A DNA stretch of 64,000 nt. Source: Streptomyces kaniharaensis (lineage in GTDB: Bacteria; Actinomycetota; Actinomycetes; Streptomycetales; Streptomycetaceae). Positions within the stretch are counted from its first letter, which is position 1; each line of letters starts with the position of its first letter. Under the pieces are notes generated by a model, which did not search any database, was not told the origin of the DNA, and worked only from the letters and a program-made list of their open reading frames with translations. The stretch covers positions 3,048,001 to 3,112,000 of the forward strand of contig NZ_WBOF01000001.1 in NCBI RefSeq assembly GCF_009569385.1, read 5' to 3'. Positions 59,048-64,000 of the stretch are shown one piece after another. The translations under genes were made by a program, and so were the position numbers.

Positions 59048-59503
59048 ATGACGACGCTCAAGGCGCAGCTGCAGGAGGACCTCACGGCTGCCATCAGGGA
59101 CCGGGACGAGCTGCGCTCGTCCACCATCCGGCTCACGCTCGCCGCCGTCACCAGCGAGGAGGTGGCGGGCAAGGAGAAGCGCGAGCTCTCCGACGCCGAG
59201 GTGCTCAAGGTGATCGCGCGCGAGGCGAAGAAGCGCCGGGAGGCCGCCGAGGCGTTCGACACCGCGGGTCGGGCCGATCAGGCCGCCCGGGAGCGGGCGG
59301 AGGGTGAGCTGCTCGCCGGGTACCTGCCCAAGCAGCTCTCGGACGAGGAACTGGCCGCGATCGTGGCGGCCGCCGTCGCGGAGAGCGGGGCGACCGGCCC
59401 GCAGGCCATGGGCGCCGTGATGAAGCTGGTGAAGCCGAAGGTGGACGGTCTGGCGGAGGGCAGCCGCGTCGCCGCCGCCGTGAAGGCCGCGCTGACAGGC
59501 TGA
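59048..59503 (+). CDS. GatB/YqeY-domain protein
   Basis: 151 residues, the standard YqeY length. MTTLKAQLQEDLTAAIRDRDELRSSTIRLTLAAV, LAGYLPKQLSDEELAAIV and MGAVMKLVKPKVDGLAEGSRVA are family hallmarks. Related to the tRNA-binding tail of GatB but stand-alone; the function is not firmly known. Confidence 0.92.
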   Translation: MTTLKAQLQEDLTAAIRDRDELRSSTIRLTLAAVTSEEVAGKEKRELSDAEVLKVIAREAKKRREAAEAFDTAGRADQAARERAEGELLAGYLPKQLSDEELAAIVAAAVAESGATGPQAMGAVMKLVKPKVDGLAEGSRVAAAVKAALTG

Positions 59504-59544
59504 TCCGCGCAGCCGGAGCCGCCGCGACGGACACGACAGGAAAG

Positions 59545-59580
59545 AGGGGCGCCTTCCGAGTGATCTCGGAAGGCGCCCCT
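59545..59580. terminator. Bidirectional terminator between convergent genes
   Basis: Perfect 16-bp stem (AGGGGCGCCTTCCGAG and its complement) with TGAT loop, between the YqeY and PBP genes. Confidence 0.88.
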
Positions 59581-59605
59581 GCTGTCGTTCTCGGCGCTGA
59601 CCGGC

Positions 59606-61957
59606 TCAGCCGTTGCCGCCGTTGCCACCGCCGCCGTGCTTGCCGCCGTTGCCGCCGATGACGCCCGGCGGGAAGGTGAACCCGCCGCCGATCATCCCGC
59701 CGTTGTTGCCCCCACCGGGGTTGCCACCCGGGTTTCCGGGGGGCGGCGGGTTGCCGCCCGGCTGCGGGTTGGGGTCGCCGGCCGGCGGAACCGCCGGGGC
59801 CGTGGCGTTCGGGTCCGGCTTGGGCTGCGGGTCCGGGATGTTCATCGTCTGGATCGGCTCCAGGGGAGTGCCCTTGAGCGCCTGGTTCATCGCCATCTGC
59901 CAGATCGGGCCGGGGCCGTCGGCGCCGAAGACCTCGTCGAAGTGCTTGCCGCCGATGGTGATGTTCTTCATCTTCACGCCGCCGGCCGGGCCGCCGAGCC
60001 AGACCGAGGTGGCGAGGGAGGGGGTGTAGCCGCTGAACCAGGCGGCCTTCTTCTCGTCGGTGGTACCGGTCTTGCCCGCGATCTTCCGGCCGTCGTCGAG
60101 GCCGAGGGCGGCGGCGGTGCCCTTCTCGGTCACGTTGAGCAGGACGGTGTTGAGCGCGTCCGCGGTGCTCTCGGAGAAGGCCTGGCTGCACTGGGACTGC
60201 GGGACCTTGACCTCCTTGCCGTCGACCGTGGTGATCTTGTTGATCGCGATCGGAGTGCAGTACTTGCCGCGGGCCGCGAAGGTCGCGTAGACGTTCGCCA
60301 TGGTCAGCGGGCTGAGCTCCAGGGAGCCGAGGACCATCGAGGGGACCTCGGTGAACGCGTCGCCCTTGGCGGACTGGGAGATGCCCAGCTTGTTGGCCAT
60401 CTGCTTGATCGCGCAGAGGCCGATCTGCTGCTCCATCTCGACGAAGTACGTGTTGACCGACAGCGCCATGGCCTGCTTGAGCTCGTACGGGCCGACCTCG
60501 CCGGTCGACTCGTTCTTCACCGTGGCCTTGGGCTCACCGGGCTTCGGGATGTTCTTCCAGGTGCCCGAGCAGGTGGACATGTTCGGGTAGTCGATCTTGT
60601 TCTCGGACGGGAACGCCTGGGTGGGCGACATGCCCGACTCCAGGGCCGCCGCGGCGAGGATCGGCTTGAAGGTCGAACCGGTCTGGAAGCCGTTGCCGCC
60701 GCCCATCGAGGAGTCGACGTTCAGGTTGACGACGGTCTGGTTCTTGTTCGGGTCCAGGCCGTACGCGCGGGTCTGGGCCATCGCCAGGATCTTGCCGCTG
60801 CCCGGCTCCATCATGGTCGCGGCGGCCGACACCGGGTCGGTCGCGAAGACCTTCTTCGTGACGGCGTTCTGGGCCGCGGCCTGCTTGTCCGGGTCCAGCG
60901 TGGTGTAGATGTTCAGACCGCCGGTGTCCCACAGCTTCTTGCGGTCGGCGGCGTTCTTGCCGAACACCGGGTCCTGCTTGATCACGTGGCGGACGTAGTC
61001 GCAGAAGAAGCCCATCCCGGCCTGGGCGGTGATGCAGCCGTTCTGCGGGTCCTTGTACTTGAGACCCAGCGGGGCGGCCTTCGCCTCCTTCGCCTGGTCC
61101 GCGGTGATGTGCTTGTTCTCGAGCATCTTGTCGATGACGACGTTCCGGCGCTTGACCGTGTTGTCGGGGTAGCGCACCGGGTCGTAGGACGACGGGTTCT
61201 GCACCATGCCGGCCAGGGTGGCGGCCTCGGCGACGGTCAGGTCCTTGTTGCTCTTGCTGAAGTAGCGCTGGGACGCGGCCTCGACCCCGTAGGCCTGGTG
61301 GCCGTAGAAGGTGATGTTCAGGTAGTTGGTGAGGATCTGGTCCTTCGTCAGATCCTCCTCCAGCTTGATCGCGACCTTCAGCTCCTGGATCTTGCGGCCC
61401 AGGGTCTTGCGCTGCGCCTCCAGGACGGCGGCCTGGTCGTCGCCGGCCTTCTCGACGTTGACGTTCTTCACGTACTGCTGGGTGAGCGTCGAGGCGCCCT
61501 GCGCGGTGGTGCCGCTCTCGGCGTTCTTGCTGATGGCGCGAAGCACGCCCTTGAGGTCGACGGCGCCGTGCTCGTAGAAGCGGGCGTCCTCGATGTCGAC
61601 CTGCGCGTGCCGCATGAAGGGCGACATCTGGTCGGCGGTGAGGACGGTGCGGTCGCGCTCGTAGACCTTGGCGATCAGGCCGCCCTTGGCGTCGAAGATC
61701 TGGGTCGCCTGGGTGAGCGGCGGCGTCTTGAAGTCGTCGGGAACGCTGTCGAAGCTCTCCGCCGTGTCCTTGGCGGTCAGCCCGATGGCGCCGACGGCGG
61801 GCAGGGCGAGGCCTGCCAGCAGGACTCCGGAGAGCACGCTGACGCCCAGGAACTTCACTCCGTGTCCCGCGTAGTCCAGCGGTGACTCGCGGCGCCGGCC
61901 GCGCGGAGCTCCGTTGTTGCCTGGGGGCTGGGATGCCTGGGGGCGCTTCGGTGCCAT
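59606..61957 (-). CDS. Class A (bifunctional) penicillin-binding protein
   Basis: 783 residues from ATG 61957; the frame is open further upstream without homology. Short cytoplasmic tail, membrane helix (FLGVSVLSGVLLAGLALPAV), transglycosylase domain (QVDIEDARFYEHGAVDLKGVLRA, STLTQQYVKN, ITFYGHQAYGVEAASQRYF) and transpeptidase domain with STFK, SVN and KTGT boxes. The C-terminus is a Pro/Gly/Asn-rich tail. It polymerises and crosslinks peptidoglycan. Divergent from wblA. Confidence 0.95.
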   Translation of the reverse strand: MAPKRPQASQPPGNNGAPRGRRRESPLDYAGHGVKFLGVSVLSGVLLAGLALPAVGAIGLTAKDTAESFDSVPDDFKTPPLTQATQIFDAKGGLIAKVYERDRTVLTADQMSPFMRHAQVDIEDARFYEHGAVDLKGVLRAISKNAESGTTAQGASTLTQQYVKNVNVEKAGDDQAAVLEAQRKTLGRKIQELKVAIKLEEDLTKDQILTNYLNITFYGHQAYGVEAASQRYFSKSNKDLTVAEAATLAGMVQNPSSYDPVRYPDNTVKRRNVVIDKMLENKHITADQAKEAKAAPLGLKYKDPQNGCITAQAGMGFFCDYVRHVIKQDPVFGKNAADRKKLWDTGGLNIYTTLDPDKQAAAQNAVTKKVFATDPVSAAATMMEPGSGKILAMAQTRAYGLDPNKNQTVVNLNVDSSMGGGNGFQTGSTFKPILAAAALESGMSPTQAFPSENKIDYPNMSTCSGTWKNIPKPGEPKATVKNESTGEVGPYELKQAMALSVNTYFVEMEQQIGLCAIKQMANKLGISQSAKGDAFTEVPSMVLGSLELSPLTMANVYATFAARGKYCTPIAINKITTVDGKEVKVPQSQCSQAFSESTADALNTVLLNVTEKGTAAALGLDDGRKIAGKTGTTDEKKAAWFSGYTPSLATSVWLGGPAGGVKMKNITIGGKHFDEVFGADGPGPIWQMAMNQALKGTPLEPIQTMNIPDPQPKPDPNATAPAVPPAGDPNPQPGGNPPPPGNPGGNPGGGNNGGMIGGGFTFPPGVIGGNGGKHGGGGNGGNG

Positions 61958-62382
61958 GAGGAGAACCCTACGTTGCCGAATCCCGCACACGGCGGCAGGC
62001 GTTCGCCTACGCTTGTCACAAGCTTGCGACAGCTTCGGTGCGTCAACATCGTTCACTCTTGTGAGTGCGGAGACTTGCCCGAATTGCCCGACCTTGGGCG
62101 AGTTTTGAGGCGGCCGCAGTCCATCGCGTCGATGTGAACCGGTGACGCTCCGTGATGGCGCGCGTGGTGAGAGTGGTCTTGCTGTGTTTGGCAAGGCTTG
62201 CGACCTGCGATCACTCCAACGAGTGAGCTGACCGCCACCCATAGTCCAATCGGGTCATTCGAGATTGAGCCCGAAGGGGCTGTTGCAAGCTGTCGTTCTT
62301 CCGTAACGTCCTCAACTGGCAACGGTGAATATGCCGTTGCCGCCGTGGGGGAGCCTCGAATACGGGAGAGGACGGCGCCAGC
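61958..62382. other. 425-bp divergent regulatory region between the PBP gene and wblA
   Basis: No gene supported. It is noticeably AT-richer than its surroundings and would hold both promoters. TTGCAA and TAACGT (about 62283 and 62304) form a weak promoter candidate for wblA with a short spacer. A long leader is expected for this developmental regulator. Confidence 0.45.
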
Positions 62383-62706
62383 ATGGGCTGGGTTGACGAC
62401 TGGAGTGCGCAGGCTGCCTGCCGCACGAGTGATCCGGACGAACTGTTCGTCCAGGGGGCGGCGCAGAACCGCGCCAAGGCGGTGTGCAGCGGCTGCCCCG
62501 TCCGTACGGAGTGCCTCGCGGACGCGCTGGACAACCGGGTCGAGTTCGGGGTCTGGGGCGGGATGACGGAGCGCGAGCGCCGAGCGCTGCTGCGCCGCCG
62601 TCCGACGGTGATCTCCTGGCGGAAGCTGCTGGAGACGGCCCGTACGGAGTACGAGGAGTCCCTGGCCACCGGCGTGATACTGACGGACTACGCCCAGGCG
62701 GGCTGA
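62383..62706 (+). CDS. wblA: WhiB-family transcription factor WblA
   Basis: 107 residues. Four Fe-S cysteines at 13, 35, 38 and 44 (AACRT, VCSGCP, TECLA), the GVWGG turn and the basic ERERRALLRRRP helix. The near-complete match to the remembered streptomycete WblA N-terminus (MGWVDDWSAQAACRTSDPDE) and its place between a class A PBP and an ArsA-like ATPase support WblA. WblA represses antibiotic production and is needed for the switch to aerial growth in streptomycetes. Confidence 0.93.
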   Translation: MGWVDDWSAQAACRTSDPDELFVQGAAQNRAKAVCSGCPVRTECLADALDNRVEFGVWGGMTERERRALLRRRPTVISWRKLLETARTEYEESLATGVILTDYAQAG

Positions 62707-62827
62707 CCGGGGCACAGCGGTCCGACACGCAGCGAGCGGACGCGGCGAGCCGACACAGACCCGCGGGCGGCCCCGAGGCAACGGGCGTCCACCCGCGCCG
62801 GCGCCCGGCAGCCTCACCGGCCCGGGC

Positions 62828-64000
62828 CTACGCGGTGCCGCTCAGCCGGTCCCCGATGGCCCGCAGCCCCTCCAGGTCGTGCACGTCGCCCGGCAGCGCG
62901 GCGACCTCCACGATCGGCACGTCCGGGTACACCGAGACGAAGCGGTCGCGGGTGCGGCGCTCCCGCGACATGATCTGCATCCGCTCGGCGTGCAGCCGCA
63001 ACAGCCCGGCCGCGAGCAGCTCGGCCTCGGGCGAGGAGTGCTCCGAGCCGTTCTCCTCCAGCGCCTCGGCCGCCGCCAGCGCCCGCTCCGCCGTGAGCTG
63101 CGGGGCGCCCGAGCCGTGCACCCGGTTGAGCACCAGGCCGGCCAGCGGCATCCGGTCCGCGGCCAGCCGGTCGACGAAGTACGCCGCCTCGCGCAGCGCG
63201 TCCCGCTCCGGCGCGGCCACCACCAGGAACGCCGTGCCCGGCGCCTTGAGCAGCTGGTACGTGCGGTCGGCGCGCTCGCGGAAACCGCCGAACATCGAGT
63301 CCATCGCGCTGACGAAGGTCTGCACGTCGGTGAGCAGTTGGGCGCCGAAGATCTTGCCCAGGGTGCCGGTGAAAAGGCCCATGCCGACGTTGAGGAACTT
63401 CATCGCGCTGCGCCCGCCGACCTTGGCCGGGGCCGTCAGGATCCGGATCACCTTGCCGTCGAGGAAGGACCCGAGACGGTTGGGCGCGTCCAGGAAGTCC
63501 AGCGCCGAGCGGGACGGCGGGGTGTCGACGACGATCAGGTCCCACTCCTCGGCCGCGCGCAGCTGGCCGAGCTTCTCCATGGCCATGTACTCCTGCGTGC
63601 CCGCGAAGCCGGCCGACAGGGACTGGTAGAACGGGTTCTCCATGATCGCCTTGGCCCGTTCGGGTTCGGCGTGGGCGAGCACGACCTCGTCGAAGGTCCG
63701 CTTCATGTCGAGCATCATGGCCTGGAGCTCTCCCTCCCGCCGCCCGTCGCCGTTGGAGCCGCCGAGCGGTGCTCCCTCCATGGCCGTGACGCCCTTGACC
63801 AGCCGCGGGGTGTTGTCGAGCTCGGTCAGGCCCATGGACTGGGCGAGCCGACGGGCCGGGTCGATGGTGAGCACCACGACCTTGCGCCCGCGTTCGGCGG
63901 CGCGCAGCCCGATCGCCGCGGCGGTGGTGGTCTTGCCGACCCCGCCAGAGCCGCAGCAGACGATGATCCTGGTCTTCGGGTCGTCGATCAGTCCGTCGAC
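62828..64000 (-). CDS. ArsA-like anion-transporting ATPase, cut by window edge
   Basis: The frame is open to the right edge, so the N-terminus is missing. P-loop CCGSGGVGKTTT (about 63941-63976), LTIDPARRLAQSMG (switch-like), DLIVVDTPPSRSALDFLDAP, VAAPERDALREAAYF and LVLNRV match the ArsA/Get3 family. In actinobacteria such proteins near wblA occur in pairs and are not tied to arsenic resistance. No arsenite-binding Cys is evident in the visible part. Confidence 0.88.
   Translation of the reverse strand, partial: VDGLIDDPKTRIIVCCGSGGVGKTTTAAAIGLRAAERGRKVVVLTIDPARRLAQSMGLTELDNTPRLVKGVTAMEGAPLGGSNGDGRREGELQAMMLDMKRTFDEVVLAHAEPERAKAIMENPFYQSLSAGFAGTQEYMAMEKLGQLRAAEEWDLIVVDTPPSRSALDFLDAPNRLGSFLDGKVIRILTAPAKVGGRSAMKFLNVGMGLFTGTLGKIFGAQLLTDVQTFVSAMDSMFGGFRERADRTYQLLKAPGTAFLVVAAPERDALREAAYFVDRLAADRMPLAGLVLNRVHGSGAPQLTAERALAAAEALEENGSEHSSPEAELLAAGLLRLHAERMQIMSRERRTRDRFVSVYPDVPIVEVAALPGDVHDLEGLRAIGDRLSGTA

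Noticed and set aside
59636..61885. 749-aa plus-strand open frame opposite the penicillin-binding protein
   Set aside because: Antisense shadow of a clear PBP gene.

Overview
The window is high-GC actinobacterial DNA, with strong third-position G/C bias, frequent GTG starts and many 4-nt ATGA/GTGA overlaps. It reads as a Streptomycetaceae chromosome (Streptomyces, or the close relative Kitasatospora). Supporting genes are a geosmin-synthase C-terminus, WblA, a SigE-type ECF sigma factor, small SRP RNA upstream of dnaX, the dnaX-ybaB-recR-ask-asd core block, and large AAA-LuxR and DUF5994 proteins.

Layout. 1-6460 is chromosomal: geosmin synthase end, VOC proteins, a MerR regulator facing a double alpha/beta-hydrolase with a MerR-type promoter, an AraC-like regulator and a secreted protein. 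6845-39599 is a composite genomic island at tRNA-Ser(GGA). The intact tRNA is at the right end (39515-39599). Near-identical 110-bp copies of its 3' half plus a terminator lie at 7778-7887 and 39456-39567. A third, inverted copy is at 16671-16723, and a decayed arm lies at 6845-6966. I read this as tandem accretion of three units. Unit 1 is a toxin-antitoxin pair (7020-7699). Unit 2 is a stress-signalling cassette (8211-15497): PP2C phosphatase, four DUF5994 paralogues, PRC-barrel and CBS proteins, an RsbW-like ATPase and small proteins, ending in a group II intron. Unit 3 holds a seven-gene sugar/glycosyltransferase operon (19238-26519) and an integrative mobilizable element (28389-37784: relaxase, MobC, DUF2637, DnaB-like helicase, XRE, excisionase, integrase), plus an HNH nuclease next to the attachment site.

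The middle of the island carries a 2.65-kb inversion (15956-18604) between a 6-bp inverted repeat. Re-inverting it in silico joins the two halves of the group II intron in frame through its reverse transcriptase. It also puts the two halves of a phosphotransferase on one strand, and sets the third attachment site in the same orientation as the others.

39600-55508 is core chromosome: SRP RNA, dnaX, ybaB, recR, a DUF5063 protein, aspartate kinase and an Asd homologue whose catalytic Cys is Ser, a SigE-type sigma factor with a putative membrane partner, SURF1, an S9 peptidase and a LuxR-family regulator. 55665-57636 is a second, decayed integration site at tRNA-Pro(CGG). It holds a frameshifted integrase next to a three-domain EVE / SRA-like / PD-(D/E)xK nuclease, a candidate modification-dependent defence enzyme. 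57737-64000 returns to core genes: metallophosphoesterase, a broken CGNR regulator with an intact operator-like palindrome, GatB/YqeY, a class A PBP, wblA and an ArsA-like ATPase cut by the window edge.

All functional statements rest on reading motifs by eye. No database search was run.
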